A stretch of DNA of 46,708 nt from Nitrosopumilaceae archaeon (lineage in GTDB: Archaea > Thermoproteota > Nitrososphaeria > Nitrososphaerales > Nitrosopumilaceae), in NCBI GenBank assembly GCA_024644385.1, contig JAHELB010000009.1:1-46708 (forward strand). Direction: 5' to 3'. Positions 8,413 through 17,394 of this stretch are shown here, one piece after another. The notes beneath the pieces are model-generated. The model made no database searches and had not been told where the DNA came from. It saw only the letters and a program-made list of their open reading frames with translations. Within the stretch, counting starts at the first letter, position 1, and each line of letters starts with the position of its first letter. Both the position numbers and the translations under genes were made by a program.

Positions 8413-8478
8413 CTCCTTATTTTTTTATTTTCGTAACCTTTTCTCTAAAGGCTCATATTTTGATTCTTTATAGAACAT

Positions 8479-8736
8479 ATGATAATGAAAATGTTTTGCC
8501 CTAAATGCAAAATGAATAGAGACTTTTATGAAATTGATGATGGTCCTGATGTTGATGATGATAAATTAACCTACCTCTCTTATAATTGCCAATTCTGTAA
8601 TTTACATTTGGATGGGAATAACAAAAACTGGTACAATGGAGAAGATGTGGCTTGTTATCTCCATGTAGATCTTGTAGAGCCTTTCATGACTTCAAAAGAA
8701 TATGCTGCAGCGAAAGGTGGCTTCCAGGAAAGTTAG
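8479..8736 (+). CDS. Small zinc-ribbon protein, unknown function
   Basis: Hypothetical protein of up to 85 residues with two CxxC knuckles, FCPKCKMN near the N-terminus and NCQFCNLH near residue 36, forming a likely zinc ribbon. The middle is very acidic (DDGPDVDDD). Three in-frame ATGs lie at 8479, 8485 and 8491; a TATA-like CATATTTTG about 23 bp before 8479 fits the first. It stands alone between the PEFG gene and the suf operon. A role in nucleic-acid or protein binding is possible but not shown. Confidence 0.65.
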   Translation: MIMKMFCPKCKMNRDFYEIDDGPDVDDDKLTYLSYNCQFCNLHLDGNNKNWYNGEDVACYLHVDLVEPFMTSKEYAAAKGGFQES

Positions 8737-8856
8737 GATAACGTACTGTAAAAAGTAAAATGGTAGAAAGAGTCATGCCTAATCCTCATTTTGTATATTT
8801 CACATTATTAAACAGCGCTTTTTAACTCAAAAATTTAAAATAACTTAATTCTAAGG

Positions 8857-8884
8857 TTTAGCTTAACCTATTTAGCTTCACCTA
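8857..8884 (+). promoter_or_regulatory. Tandem 14-bp element upstream of the suf operon (candidate iron box)
   Basis: Two directly adjacent copies, TTTAGCTTAACCTA (8857-8870) and TTTAGCTTCACCTA (8871-8884), identical at 13 of 14 positions, end 14 bp before the sufB TATA box. The first copy is part of the imperfect palindrome AGGTTTAGCTTAACCT (8855-8870). A third copy with 12 of 14 matches lies before sufC at 27991-28004. The palindrome resembles DtxR/IdeR iron boxes. Operator function is inference. Confidence 0.5.
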
Positions 8885-8898
8885 TTTTTCCTCATGTA

Positions 8899-8909
8899 TT
8901 TATAATATA
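8899..8909 (+). promoter_or_regulatory. sufB TATA box
   Basis: TTTATAATATA is centred about 24 bp before the sufB ATG at 8927, the distance expected for an archaeal promoter giving a leaderless or nearly leaderless transcript. Confidence 0.6.
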
Positions 8910-8926
8910 ACGGGGTTATTTTCTGC

Positions 8927-10327
8927 ATGGCTACTGAAAATCTTGACATGGATTATTCAAAATATGATTTTAAAGATTCAACTGACATGTATGTCCATCT
9001 CAGCAAAAAGGGGCTATCAAAAGAAACTGTAATAGCAATAAGCAAAATGAAAGATGAGCCACAATGGATGCTTGATTTTAGGTTAAGATCGTATGAAATT
9101 TTTATGAAAAAACCAATGCCAACATGGGGTGGCGATCTTAGTTTAATTGATTTTCAAAATATCTTTTATTATGCAAAGGCAACAGAAAAAACTGAAAAGA
9201 ACTGGGATGATGTTCCAGCAGATGTAAAAGCTACTTTTGATAAGCTAGGTATTCCAGAAGCTGAAAAGAAATTCCTTGCAGGTGTTGGTGCACAATATGA
9301 ATCCGAAGTTGTTTATCATAGTTTAAGAGAAGATTTAGCAAAACAAGGTGTCATGTTTTTGGATACTGATGCTGCTCTAAAAGAGCAACCAGAAATTTTT
9401 AAAAAATATTTCGGTAAAATCATTCCACCAGAAGATAACAAATTTGCTGCACTAAACAGCGCAGTATGGAGTGGTGGCTCTTTCATTTACATTCCACCTG
9501 GCGTCAAAGTAGACATGCCTCTTCAAGCATACTTTAGAATAAATGCAGAAAATATTGGACAGTTTGAAAGAACCTTGATTATTGCTGATGAAGGATCTGA
9601 AGTTCATTACATCGAGGGTTGTACCGCTCCGGTATATTCCTCAGAATCATTACACTCTGCAGTAGTTGAATTGGTTGCACACAAAGATGCTAAATTAAGA
9701 TACACTACCATTCAAAATTGGAGCAGTGATGTTTACAATCTAGTTACAAAACGTGCTTATGCCTATGAGGGTGCAACTGTAGAATGGATTGATGGAAATA
9801 TTGGCAGTAAACTTACAATGAAATATCCTGGAATCTATTTGATGGGAGAGCGTGCATATGGTGAGACACTATCCATTGCATTTGCAGGAAAAGGACAACA
9901 CCAAGATACTGGTGCAAAAATGGTTCACTTGGCACCAAATACCACCTCAAAGATTACCTCAAAATCTGTAAGCAGATTAGATGGAAGATCCACGTATCGA
10001 GGATTACTAAATGTTGCAAAGGGTGCAACCAACGTAAAGGCAACCGTAAGATGCGATGCCTTGCTACTAGATGATACCTCAAAGACTGACACTTATCCAT
10101 ACATGGAAATCAATCAAGAGGATGCTACTATTACCCATGAGGCAACTGTAGGGAAAATTGGTGATGAACAAATCTTTTACCTTATGAGTAGAGGATTTTC
10201 TGAAGAAGAAGCTCTATCATTAATTGTAAACGGATTCATGGAACCCTTTACAAAAGAATTACCAATGGAATATGCAGTAGAATTAAACCGACTCATCAAG
10301 ATAGAGATGGATGATTCAGTCGGATAG
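8927..10327 (+). CDS. sufB: Fe-S cluster scaffold subunit SufB
   Basis: Scaffold subunit of the SufBCD complex on which Fe-S clusters are built. The 466-residue protein is full length and typical: N-terminal [20 protein letters not shown], central [25 protein letters not shown]-type segment, EGCTAP with the scaffold cysteine, [11 protein letters not shown], the core beta-helix and the C-terminal [18 protein letters not shown] motif followed by the two-helix SufC-binding region. It heads the operon sufB-sufD-Rieske-sufS-sufU. The ATPase partner SufC is encoded separately at 27.2-28.0 kb on the minus strand. Confidence 0.96.
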   Translation: MATENLDMDYSKYDFKDSTDMYVHLSKKGLSKETVIAISKMKDEPQWMLDFRLRSYEIFMKKPMPTWGGDLSLIDFQNIFYYAKATEKTEKNWDDVPADVKATFDKLGIPEAEKKFLAGVGAQYESEVVYHSLREDLAKQGVMFLDTDAALKEQPEIFKKYFGKIIPPEDNKFAALNSAVWSGGSFIYIPPGVKVDMPLQAYFRINAENIGQFERTLIIADEGSEVHYIEGCTAPVYSSESLHSAVVELVAHKDAKLRYTTIQNWSSDVYNLVTKRAYAYEGATVEWIDGNIGSKLTMKYPGIYLMGERAYGETLSIAFAGKGQHQDTGAKMVHLAPNTTSKITSKSVSRLDGRSTYRGLLNVAKGATNVKATVRCDALLLDDTSKTDTYPYMEINQEDATITHEATVGKIGDEQIFYLMSRGFSEEEALSLIVNGFMEPFTKELPMEYAVELNRLIKIEMDDSVG

Positions 10328-10343
10328 TCTAAAATGATTAGCC

Positions 10344-11741
10344 ATGTCCCAAACGCTTTCTACTATTAGTCATGGACATATTGATGAAATATCAATATCC
10401 AAAAATGAACCAGATTGGTTAAAAGAATATAGACGAAATTCTCTATCTGTTTATGAAAGTCTTCCAATAGAAACATCCCCACTTTATAACAAATACACCG
10501 ATGCCAAAAAAATGGATCCACAAAAAGTTTCTATTTCATTGTCTACCAATAATACAGTTCCAAATTTTCTCCAAAAAAGATTAGGAGAATTAGAAAATGA
10601 GATTTGCATTATTCAAATCGGAACTCATATTCACAAAATCAACTTGCCCAATGAATTAAAAACAAAGGGCCTTGTAATTTCATCAATTGAAGATGCAATA
10701 AAAAATAACTCTGAATTGGTTAAAAAATCCCTTGAAGTTTCAAATTCTAAAAATGATAAATTTACAGCATTAAACAATGCAGCCTTTAATTCAGGAATTT
10801 TTATCCATATCCCAAAAAATTTAATTTTAGAAAAACCAATACATATTCTAACTTGTTTATCTGATGATGGTATATCTATAATTTCTAGAAACATTGTATT
10901 TGTCGATGAGAGCAGCAAGGGGACTATTGTCCAAGAACTCTACTCTACAAAGTCAGAAAATCAACAAGCATATCTTGAATTGTTTAACACAAATTCAGCT
11001 CCAAATTCCCACCTTGATATAACTACCCTCCAGTTGATGGATCAAAGCTCAGTTGCTTTCTCCACTAAAAGAACCGACCTTGGACAAGATGCTAAAGTTA
11101 ACTGGTATTCTGGACTGTTTGGTTCTGCATTGTCTAGATTCCAAATAGCTTACTATCTTAATGGTACAGGAGCTTCAGTAAATGATTCTGAGGTGATCTT
11201 TGGAAATAAAGAACAATCATTTGATATTCAAACCGATGTAAACCACGAAGCACCTTCAACAGAAGGAAGAGTAGTTGAAAAATCAATTCTTAGAAACAAA
11301 TCCAAATCTCTTTTCAAAGGAATGATAAGAATAAAAGAAAATGCAGCAAAATCAAATTCATTTTTGTCAGGGCGCTCTATTCTTTTGGACAAGGATGCAA
11401 AATCAGATGCCATTCCAGGATTGGAGATTTTTACTAACGATGTAAAGGCAACTCACTCTGCGTCAGTAGCGCAAATTGATGAGGAGCAAATATTCTATTT
11501 AAAAACACGATGTCTAAGCCATGAAGAGGCAGAAAGAACAATTGTTGAAGGATTCTTAGAACCACTTTCCCGGAAAATGTCTTTTCAAATTAGGGCATGG
11601 ATTGCTTATCTTATTGAATCTAAATGGGATGACAAGGAATTAACCATAAACACTGATGAAGAACTTGCAAAATTCGTTGAAATAGAAGAGACTAGGTACA
11701 ACGAAGATGCAGAGATTGAGCAACACTACAAGTATAGGTGA
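10344..11741 (+). CDS. sufD: Fe-S assembly subunit SufD
   Basis: Paralogue of SufB and heterodimer partner in SufBCD, 465 residues. The beta-helix domain and the C-terminal SASVAQIDEEQIFYLKTRCLSHEEA segment match SufD/SufB, while the N-terminal third is divergent as usual. A conserved His is retained in THSASVAQID near residue 371. It begins 16 bp after sufB; the ATG follows a purine-poor leader, so coupling is by proximity. Assignment as SufD rather than a second SufB rests on the missing EGCTAP scaffold motif. Confidence 0.93.
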   Translation: MSQTLSTISHGHIDEISISKNEPDWLKEYRRNSLSVYESLPIETSPLYNKYTDAKKMDPQKVSISLSTNNTVPNFLQKRLGELENEICIIQIGTHIHKINLPNELKTKGLVISSIEDAIKNNSELVKKSLEVSNSKNDKFTALNNAAFNSGIFIHIPKNLILEKPIHILTCLSDDGISIISRNIVFVDESSKGTIVQELYSTKSENQQAYLELFNTNSAPNSHLDITTLQLMDQSSVAFSTKRTDLGQDAKVNWYSGLFGSALSRFQIAYYLNGTGASVNDSEVIFGNKEQSFDIQTDVNHEAPSTEGRVVEKSILRNKSKSLFKGMIRIKENAAKSNSFLSGRSILLDKDAKSDAIPGLEIFTNDVKATHSASVAQIDEEQIFYLKTRCLSHEEAERTIVEGFLEPLSRKMSFQIRAWIAYLIESKWDDKELTINTDEELAKFVEIEETRYNEDAEIEQHYKYR

Positions 11742-11747
11742 TCAAAG

Positions 11748-12056
11748 GTGCCTCAATGGATTAAAGCATGTAGTTTAGAGCAAATAAAAGATGGACAGCT
11801 GTTTGGGTTTCAAAATGATGAGAAAAAAATTCTTTTGGCAAACCAAAAAGGAAAAATTTACGCTACTGACTTGATCTGTACGCATGCCGAGGCTGATTTG
11901 TCCACTGGAATTCTAAGTGAGGAAGGTGTAAGGTGTCCTTTACATCTCTCCGTTTTTAATTTACAAGATGGAAAACCGCAAAACCTTCCAGCAGAAACTC
12001 CGCTAAGAACGTACAATGTTAAAATACGTCAAAACGAGATCTACGTGGAGGTTTAG
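11748..12056 (+). CDS. Rieske-type [2Fe-2S] ferredoxin in suf operon
   Basis: Small Rieske protein of 102 residues similar to the ferredoxin components of dioxygenases and NirD. The two cluster boxes are intact: C-T-H in LICTHAEADLS near 43-45 and C-P-L-H in GVRCPLHLSVF near 62-65. The start is GTG 11748, six bases after the sufD stop, preceded by a weak AAAGGTG context. There is no membrane anchor, so it is cytosolic. Lying between sufD and sufS, it may supply electrons to cluster assembly, or simply be a substrate of it; archaeal and bacterial suf operons sometimes carry such a gene. Confidence 0.9.
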   Translation: MPQWIKACSLEQIKDGQLFGFQNDEKKILLANQKGKIYATDLICTHAEADLSTGILSEEGVRCPLHLSVFNLQDGKPQNLPAETPLRTYNVKIRQNEIYVEV

Positions 12057-12059
12057 GGT

Positions 12060-13304
12060 ATGCAAAGCGCACAAACAACTTTTGAAAATATTAGAAAAGA
12101 TTTTCCCATTTTAAAAAGAACTGTTAGAGACAATAAACCCCTTGTTTATCTAGATAATGCATCAACTACACAAAAACCTACCCAGGTGATTGAGGCAATT
12201 ACTGATTACTATAAAAATCACAATGCAAACATTCATCGGGCAGTTTATGCACTCGCAGAAGAGGCAACTGAATTATATGAAAAAACAAGAGACAAGGTTG
12301 CAGATTTTATCAATATTTCAAACAGAGAAGAAATTATTTTTGTTAGAGGTACTACTGAAGCAATTAACCTAGTGGCCTATGCATGGGGAAGAACACATGT
12401 AAAGGAAGGGGATATTATTGTTACAACTGAATACGAACATCATAGCAATATTGTTCCATGGCAATTACTGACCCAAGAAAAGGGAGCAAAATTAGAATAC
12501 ATTGGTATGGATGACAATGGAGAATTAATCCTAGAGGATCTTGACAAATTACTTGGAACTGGTAAAGTAAAACTTGTCACCTTTAGTTTAATGTCAAATG
12601 TTTTAGGAACTATTTCAGATGCCGATAAAATAATCGCAAAATGCAAAGCGGCAGGAGTTTTTACTTTAATTGATGGCGCGCAAGCAATCCCACACATGAA
12701 AGTTGATATTGAAAAATTAGACTGTGACTTTTTTGCTTTTTCTGGTCACAAAATGTTAGGTCCAACTGGCATAGGAATTTTATGGGTCAGAAAATCTATT
12801 TTGGAGACTATGAAACCTTTTCACGGCGGGGGGGATATGATAAGAGAAGTTCACAAATATGAAACAACTTGGAATGATTTGCCTTACAAGTTTGAGGCTG
12901 GAACTCCAAATATTGCAGATGTTGTCGGGCTTGGAGCAGCAATAGATTATTTGTCAAAAATAGGAATGGACAACATTAGACAGCATGAAATTGAATTAAC
13001 TTCATATGCAATAGACAAACTTTCTGATGTAAAGGGATTACATATCTATGGAACAAAAGATATCTCAAAACGCGGTGGAGTAATTTCATTTAATTTTGCA
13101 GATGTTCATCCACATGATGTGGCACAAATTATTGATGAAGAAGGAATAGCAATAAGATCTGGACATCATTGTGCTCAAGTACTCATGGAAAGACTAGACG
13201 TTTCTGCAACATCAAGAGCAAGTTTTTACATTTACAACACCAAAGAAGAAATTGACAAATTAATTAATTCATTAAATAAAGTAGCAAAGGTATTCAAATT
13301 ATGA
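12060..13304 (+). CDS. sufS: Cysteine desulfurase SufS
   Basis: PLP enzyme that takes sulfur from cysteine and hands persulfide to SufU. The 414 residues match group II desulfurases: YLDNASTTQKP near 30-40, NIHRAVYALAEEAT near 59, the PLP lysine Lys231 in FSGHKMLGPTG and the persulfide-forming Cys371 in RSGHHCAQVLM in a short loop typical of SufS. It starts three bases after the Rieske gene and overlaps sufU by 4 bp, so the desulfurase and its acceptor are translationally coupled. Confidence 0.96.
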   Translation: MQSAQTTFENIRKDFPILKRTVRDNKPLVYLDNASTTQKPTQVIEAITDYYKNHNANIHRAVYALAEEATELYEKTRDKVADFINISNREEIIFVRGTTEAINLVAYAWGRTHVKEGDIIVTTEYEHHSNIVPWQLLTQEKGAKLEYIGMDDNGELILEDLDKLLGTGKVKLVTFSLMSNVLGTISDADKIIAKCKAAGVFTLIDGAQAIPHMKVDIEKLDCDFFAFSGHKMLGPTGIGILWVRKSILETMKPFHGGGDMIREVHKYETTWNDLPYKFEAGTPNIADVVGLGAAIDYLSKIGMDNIRQHEIELTSYAIDKLSDVKGLHIYGTKDISKRGGVISFNFADVHPHDVAQIIDEEGIAIRSGHHCAQVLMERLDVSATSRASFYIYNTKEEIDKLINSLNKVAKVFKL

Positions 13305-13741
13305 GTAACGCCGATATTTATCATGAAATGATAATAGATTATTCTAGAAATCCCATTAATTATGGAAAAATCGAAGATCATGACGTAACGTTCCATGACT
13401 CAAATCCCCTGTGTGGCGATAGCATTGACATTGACATGAAAATTGATAATGACAAAATAACTGATATTAAATTTCATGGTAAAGGTTGCGCCATTTGCAT
13501 GGCTTGCTCATCAGTTTTGACCGAAATTGCAAAGGGAAAAAATATTGATGATGTGAGAAATATTTCAAAAAATGATGTTCTAGGGGAGCTTGGTCTTGAA
13601 AATCTACAAGCTGTACGAATAAAATGTGCTTTACTCTCTCTGAAAGTTCTAAAATTTGCTCTTTATTCTTATCTGGGTAAACATCTAAAAAATTCCCAAG
13701 ATGTAGATAAGTTAAAAGAAGAGGCAACAAGCTTGTACTAG
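13301..13741 (+). CDS. sufU: SufU/IscU-type sulfur acceptor
   Basis: Zinc-containing sulfurtransferase or scaffold of the U-type family, 146 residues. The three conserved cysteines are present: NPLCGDSID with the following Asp, GKGCAICMACSS, and IKCALLSLKVLK. The longer spacing between the second and third cysteines and the pairing with sufS favour SufU over IscU. It overlaps sufS by 4 bp. It accepts persulfide from SufS for SufBCD; the scaffold role often ascribed to IscU is less likely here. Confidence 0.93.
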   Translation: MSNADIYHEMIIDYSRNPINYGKIEDHDVTFHDSNPLCGDSIDIDMKIDNDKITDIKFHGKGCAICMACSSVLTEIAKGKNIDDVRNISKNDVLGELGLENLQAVRIKCALLSLKVLKFALYSYLGKHLKNSQDVDKLKEEATSLY

Positions 13742-13744
13742 TAC

Positions 13745-14092
13745 ATGAATGCATTTACTCCTTCTACTCCTATTCAAATGCAAATTAGAAAAATAATTTT
13801 TGAAAAATACAACGATGTAGAAATAAAATTTACCAATGATGAGATATTTGAATCCATAAAGCAAGGAAAAGATTTTGATCCAATGTGGATAATTGATGAT
13901 TTGGAACCTTATATTATTGATATTTGCAAATCTGGGTTAACAAGAAACATTGCCCAAAACTTTACCACAATCTGGCTAAAGCTATTTGATCCTGTAAAAA
14001 AACATCATTGCAAGTCTTGTAACCACGAAATTTATCTTGGCGAATCTGAAAAAAAAGAATGTCCAAACCCTTCTTGTAACGCACCAATTTAG
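13745..14092 (+). CDS. Hypothetical protein with C-terminal zinc ribbon
   Basis: Protein of 115 residues starting three bases after sufU. Residues 1-75 are helical and acidic with no recognised domain; the C-terminus has HHCKSCNHEIYLG and ECPNPSCNAPI, a four-cysteine zinc ribbon (C-x2-C and C-x4-C). Its position at the end of the suf operon hints at a link to Fe-S or metal handling, but this is only context. Its last 4 bp overlap the convergent pgk gene. Confidence 0.7.
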   Translation: MNAFTPSTPIQMQIRKIIFEKYNDVEIKFTNDEIFESIKQGKDFDPMWIIDDLEPYIIDICKSGLTRNIAQNFTTIWLKLFDPVKKHHCKSCNHEIYLGESEKKECPNPSCNAPI

Positions 14093-15294
14093 TTTTTGTA
14101 TTTTTTTGCCGCTTCCTCTAATGCCTGCATCATAGGAAGTTTTTCACCTGTAAGATAAAGAACAAGGGCGCCTCCTGCCGTGCTGATGTGATCAATGTGT
14201 TTCTCCAATCCATAACTTTTCAAAACAGATGTCAAATGACCTCCGCTCACTATTGTTGTTGCCATTGAATTTGCAACAGCTTCTAACAAACCTTTAGTTC
14301 CATATTTGAAATTCTCTTTTTCAAAAAATCCAGCAGGACCACTAATAAAAACAGTTCCCGCACCTGCAATCAATTTTGAATAAAAATCTACAGTCTTTGG
14401 ACCTAAATCATAAATTTTATCCCCTTTTGAAATTTCTCTTACGTCCATCTCAACTCTCTCACCATCTTTGTCTATAGCAATATCTACTGGGGTTGAGAAT
14501 ACATCTGGATATTCTCCTATTAAGGAATGAGCTTTTGCCACAACTTCTTCTTCTCTTTTAATTCCCAAGGGAAATTTGATTCGTGCCTGAGCTCGCATAA
14601 ACACATTCCCAATAATTCCAGTGAGCAAAACATGATCTGCCCTCCCATTTTGAATTAACAATTTTATTGCCTCCAGTCTATCTGGGACTTTAGATCCACC
14701 TAAAACAATCACGTGTGGTGCCTTTGCCACAGTCATTATTTCATCTAAATTTCGAACTTCACGCTCAACTATCCTACCAGCACATGACGGTAATACTTGA
14801 GGAAATCCAACAATAGATGGATGAGATCTGTGTGCACTTGGAAATGAATCCAAAACACAAAGGTCGAAGAGTTTGGACAGTCTACTTACCATGATAGTTT
14901 TTGCAGCCGCCTCAGGGGAGAATTCGTAATTTTCTTCAGCACATAAACGTAGATTATCTAAAAGCAAAACTTCTCCATTTTTCAAATTTTTAATTTCATT
15001 TTGTGCAGCACTTCCAATCACATCTTCAACATACTTTACTTTTTTATTCAATAATTTTTCAAGAACTTTGGCATGTTTGTCCATTCCAGTATAGTCATTG
15101 TTTCCAACTCTGCCTTGATGTGATGCAACAACAACTTTTGACTGCTCTAAGGATTGAATGGTTTCAATAGCCTCTTCAATTCTCCCAGTTCCCGAAATCT
15201 CCATCGTGTCAGGATCGATGGGGCAATTCATGTCAACTCTAAGAAAAACTGTTTTATCTTTAAGATCAAAATCATCTAATGTGAGAACCTTCAC
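14089..15294 (-). CDS. pgk: Phosphoglycerate kinase
   Basis: Interconverts 3-phosphoglycerate and 1,3-bisphosphoglycerate in gluconeogenesis. The 401-residue protein has the N-terminal FLRVDMNCPID signature, SHQGRVG for substrate binding, the LLDNLR motif, the AHRSHPSIVGF segment, VLGGSKVPDRLEAI, the nucleotide-binding GPAGFFEKENF and a C-terminal ISTAGGALVLYLTGEKLPMM. The sequence is archaeal in length. It is monocistronic on the minus strand and convergent with the suf operon. Confidence 0.95.
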   Translation of the reverse strand: MKVLTLDDFDLKDKTVFLRVDMNCPIDPDTMEISGTGRIEEAIETIQSLEQSKVVVASHQGRVGNNDYTGMDKHAKVLEKLLNKKVKYVEDVIGSAAQNEIKNLKNGEVLLLDNLRLCAEENYEFSPEAAAKTIMVSRLSKLFDLCVLDSFPSAHRSHPSIVGFPQVLPSCAGRIVEREVRNLDEIMTVAKAPHVIVLGGSKVPDRLEAIKLLIQNGRADHVLLTGIIGNVFMRAQARIKFPLGIKREEEVVAKAHSLIGEYPDVFSTPVDIAIDKDGERVEMDVREISKGDKIYDLGPKTVDFYSKLIAGAGTVFISGPAGFFEKENFKYGTKGLLEAVANSMATTIVSGGHLTSVLKSYGLEKHIDHISTAGGALVLYLTGEKLPMMQALEEAAKKYKN

Positions 15295-15421
15295 GATCTT
15301 TCTATTATCCTCTTGGTTAAATTCTTTAAGTCGATCAGATTTTCTTGTACACTTTAATATGGATTATTGACTTTAATTCTTCTAGGAAAAATTAAAAACG
15401 ATGCAAAAGTGGTTTAACTAA

Positions 15422-16090
15422 TTGCAAAATTGGATTTTTGAAATTAGGTCTCGCTCCTTTATTTTTTTGGTAATCTTATTTTTGATTATCTTGGCATTAG
15501 TTTATTTTAAAATCACTGATAATTTTGACAACTACATAATACTTTTTGTATCTGAGAATGTAGGAAATCCAATTCTGGATATCCTCATGCAGTCCATAAC
15601 TGAAAGTGGTGATACATTTTACATGCTAGGTTTTGGAGTAATCACTCTAATTATAAAAAAAACTAGGAGGATTGGAATTACTCTAATGATTCTAATTGTT
15701 TTATCAACCCTGCTTACAGGCTACATTAAATGTGGTGTAGATAGAGATAGGCCTGATTTTCAATATGAAGGGGTTTCTTTTCCTGTAGAAATTAGCCGTG
15801 ATACATTTGCCTTGTTCTGTGAGGGAGGATTTAATGCCTCTTTTCCATCTGGTCATGCTGCAAGGTCAGCAGTATTTGGAATTGTTTTGGGGTATGTCTT
15901 ATCTGAAAGATTTCCAAGGGGATGCTATTTGTTATTTGCTTACCCAATTCTGGTATCTATTAGTAGAATCTATGTTTTACAACATTTTCCAATGGATGTG
16001 ATAGGCGGAGCGATTTTAGGAATTCTGTTGACAGGTGTCCTTGCTCACAGGACTAAATTGCACAAAATATTCCATAACTCAAGCACCTAA
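15422..16090 (+). CDS. PAP2-family membrane phosphatase
   Basis: Integral membrane phosphatase of 222 residues with about five or six helices and the three PAP2 motifs: KCGVDRDRP (KX6RP), FPSGHAARS and SRIYVLQHFPMD (SRX5HX3D). Such enzymes remove phosphate from phosphatidic acid or polyprenyl diphosphate; in archaea a role in recycling the dolichyl carrier is plausible but unproven. The only start in frame near the first helix is TTG 15422. The 3' end overlaps the convergent small gene by 12 bp. Confidence 0.85.
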   Translation: MQNWIFEIRSRSFIFLVILFLIILALVYFKITDNFDNYIILFVSENVGNPILDILMQSITESGDTFYMLGFGVITLIIKKTRRIGITLMILIVLSTLLTGYIKCGVDRDRPDFQYEGVSFPVEISRDTFALFCEGGFNASFPSGHAARSAVFGIVLGYVLSERFPRGCYLLFAYPILVSISRIYVLQHFPMDVIGGAILGILLTGVLAHRTKLHKIFHNSST

Positions 16091-16408
16091 ATCTTCCAGT
16101 GCCTTACTGCTGATCAAAATAATTGCATAATGATCAAAATCATGATGATATGTCCAATATTTGATATCTCTTACCTCTTTTTTTTTCCTTAATCCATAAT
16201 TTACACCAGTGGTTACCGAATATCCTATTCTTTTTGCGAGTTTAGTTTCCTTTGGCATTAAAACTTTAAACCCTTCCTTTCGATTACTAAATCCTAAGTT
16301 AACCATATCTTCTACTGCATCTGCAACGTCCTTTTCGCTTTTTAGATCATACGTTTTAAAAATCGGTAAATCTTTTGGATGACTATCCATGTCTTGATAC
16401 AAATTCAT
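16079..16408 (-). CDS. Conserved-looking small protein, unknown
   Basis: Soluble protein of 109 residues that I do not recognise. It is rich in charged residues, with an alpha/beta pattern: EKDVADAVEDMVNLGF helix, KVLMPKET, then a Lys/Arg-rich RKKKEVRDIKYWTYHHDFDHY with three histidines, and a hydrophobic IILISSKALEDLG end. The ATG at 16408 follows an AT-rich promoter-like stretch. It converges with the PAP2 gene. No metal-binding arrangement is clear. Confidence 0.6.
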   Translation of the reverse strand: MNLYQDMDSHPKDLPIFKTYDLKSEKDVADAVEDMVNLGFSNRKEGFKVLMPKETKLAKRIGYSVTTGVNYGLRKKKEVRDIKYWTYHHDFDHYAIILISSKALEDLGA

Positions 16409-16526
16409 TTACTAATATTTTTTAAAAAAAGGTGAATTGCGATCTAACTATGTTAATTTTCTTTACAGGTAAGTCAAATCCTGATTATATTAACAACTTA
16501 ATCTAGTCTGCTTTTGATCTAAAATA

Positions 16527-17297
16527 TTGGCCTCAATTGAAAGACTAGTCTTAAAATTAAGACAAAAAAAACAAGAAACCTCGAAGCTTAGATCAAAAGC
16601 AGAAAGAAATCTTAAAGAATCAAAATCCATTGAAAGGAGGTCCTCTTCTGGGTTGGTTTCATTGGATAAGAAAATAGAATCAGAAAAAGAAGACTCTTCA
16701 GATGTATCTAATATTTTAATTCAAAAAAACTCTCAACTTGAAAGCATTCATAGATTGATCACAGCAGCAGAAGAGCGATTAAATCGAGAAAAAGAGGCTC
16801 TTACTGAGGCAGAGCAACAAGTTGAATTTGCAGAAAATCCCAATGAAAGACAAAATGCTGAGGCTAGGATTAACTCCATTAAAACCCATATTGGTGAATT
16901 GGAATATGAAATAAAATCTAGACAAAAAACAGCAAAAAAAATTGAAGCCCAAGTGGAACAAAACAAAATAATCCAGTCTAAAATTTCATCGAAAATTAAA
17001 AAACAATCTCAATCAAAACCCACTCTTCGTGAAACCTTTTCTTCAAGTCATAAAACTGCTGGAAAACTTGAACAGGAATTAAAAAGACTAATTCGAGCCG
17101 AAGATATTGCGAAAAAGAATCTTAGTAAAGCCGAAGAAAAACTCAAGGAATTAAAAGGAAAAAGGAAGGCACCAAAGAGAAAGGCAGCACCAAAGAGAAA
17201 GGCAGCACCAAAGAGAAAGGCAGCACCAAAGAGAAAGGCAGCACCAAAGAGAAAGGCAGCACCAAAGAGAAAAACTAAAAGACCTTCAAAAAAATAA
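16527..17297 (+). CDS. Coiled-coil protein with lysine-rich H1-like repeat tail
   Basis: Protein of 256 residues in two parts. Residues about 1-205 are almost pure charged helix with heptad-like spacing, an expected long coiled coil. Residues about 210-256 are a basic tail with five perfect KRKAAP hexapeptides flanked by degenerate copies, ending KRPSKK. The tail composition (Lys/Arg, Ala, Pro) resembles linker-histone H1 C-termini, so DNA or RNA binding is likely. The start is TTG 16527: an in-frame stop lies 12 bp upstream and there is no ATG near. It is flanked by unrelated genes and no orthologue function is known to me. Confidence 0.75.
   Translation: MASIERLVLKLRQKKQETSKLRSKAERNLKESKSIERRSSSGLVSLDKKIESEKEDSSDVSNILIQKNSQLESIHRLITAAEERLNREKEALTEAEQQVEFAENPNERQNAEARINSIKTHIGELEYEIKSRQKTAKKIEAQVEQNKIIQSKISSKIKKQSQSKPTLRETFSSSHKTAGKLEQELKRLIRAEDIAKKNLSKAEEKLKELKGKRKAPKRKAAPKRKAAPKRKAAPKRKAAPKRKAAPKRKTKRPSKK
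17180..17269 (+). repeat. Five tandem 18-bp repeats coding KRKAAP
   Basis: Five identical copies of AAAGGCAGCACCAAAGAG lie head to tail inside the coiled-coil gene, with one degenerate copy before and a partial one after. Because 18 is a multiple of three, copy-number change would lengthen or shorten the basic tail without breaking the frame. Perfect nucleotide identity shows recent expansion or active homogenisation. Confidence 0.9.
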
Positions 17298-17394
17298 AAT
17301 TAATTATACGGGATCATTCTTGGATCACATAAATTTGATTTCTAGTTCACTGAATCAATAATAAAAATTTATTATTCTTTACTCCATTTTAATC

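Noticed and set aside
17180-17269. Possible CRISPR-like repeat array
   Set aside because: The repeats are contiguous without spacers and are in-frame protein repeats.
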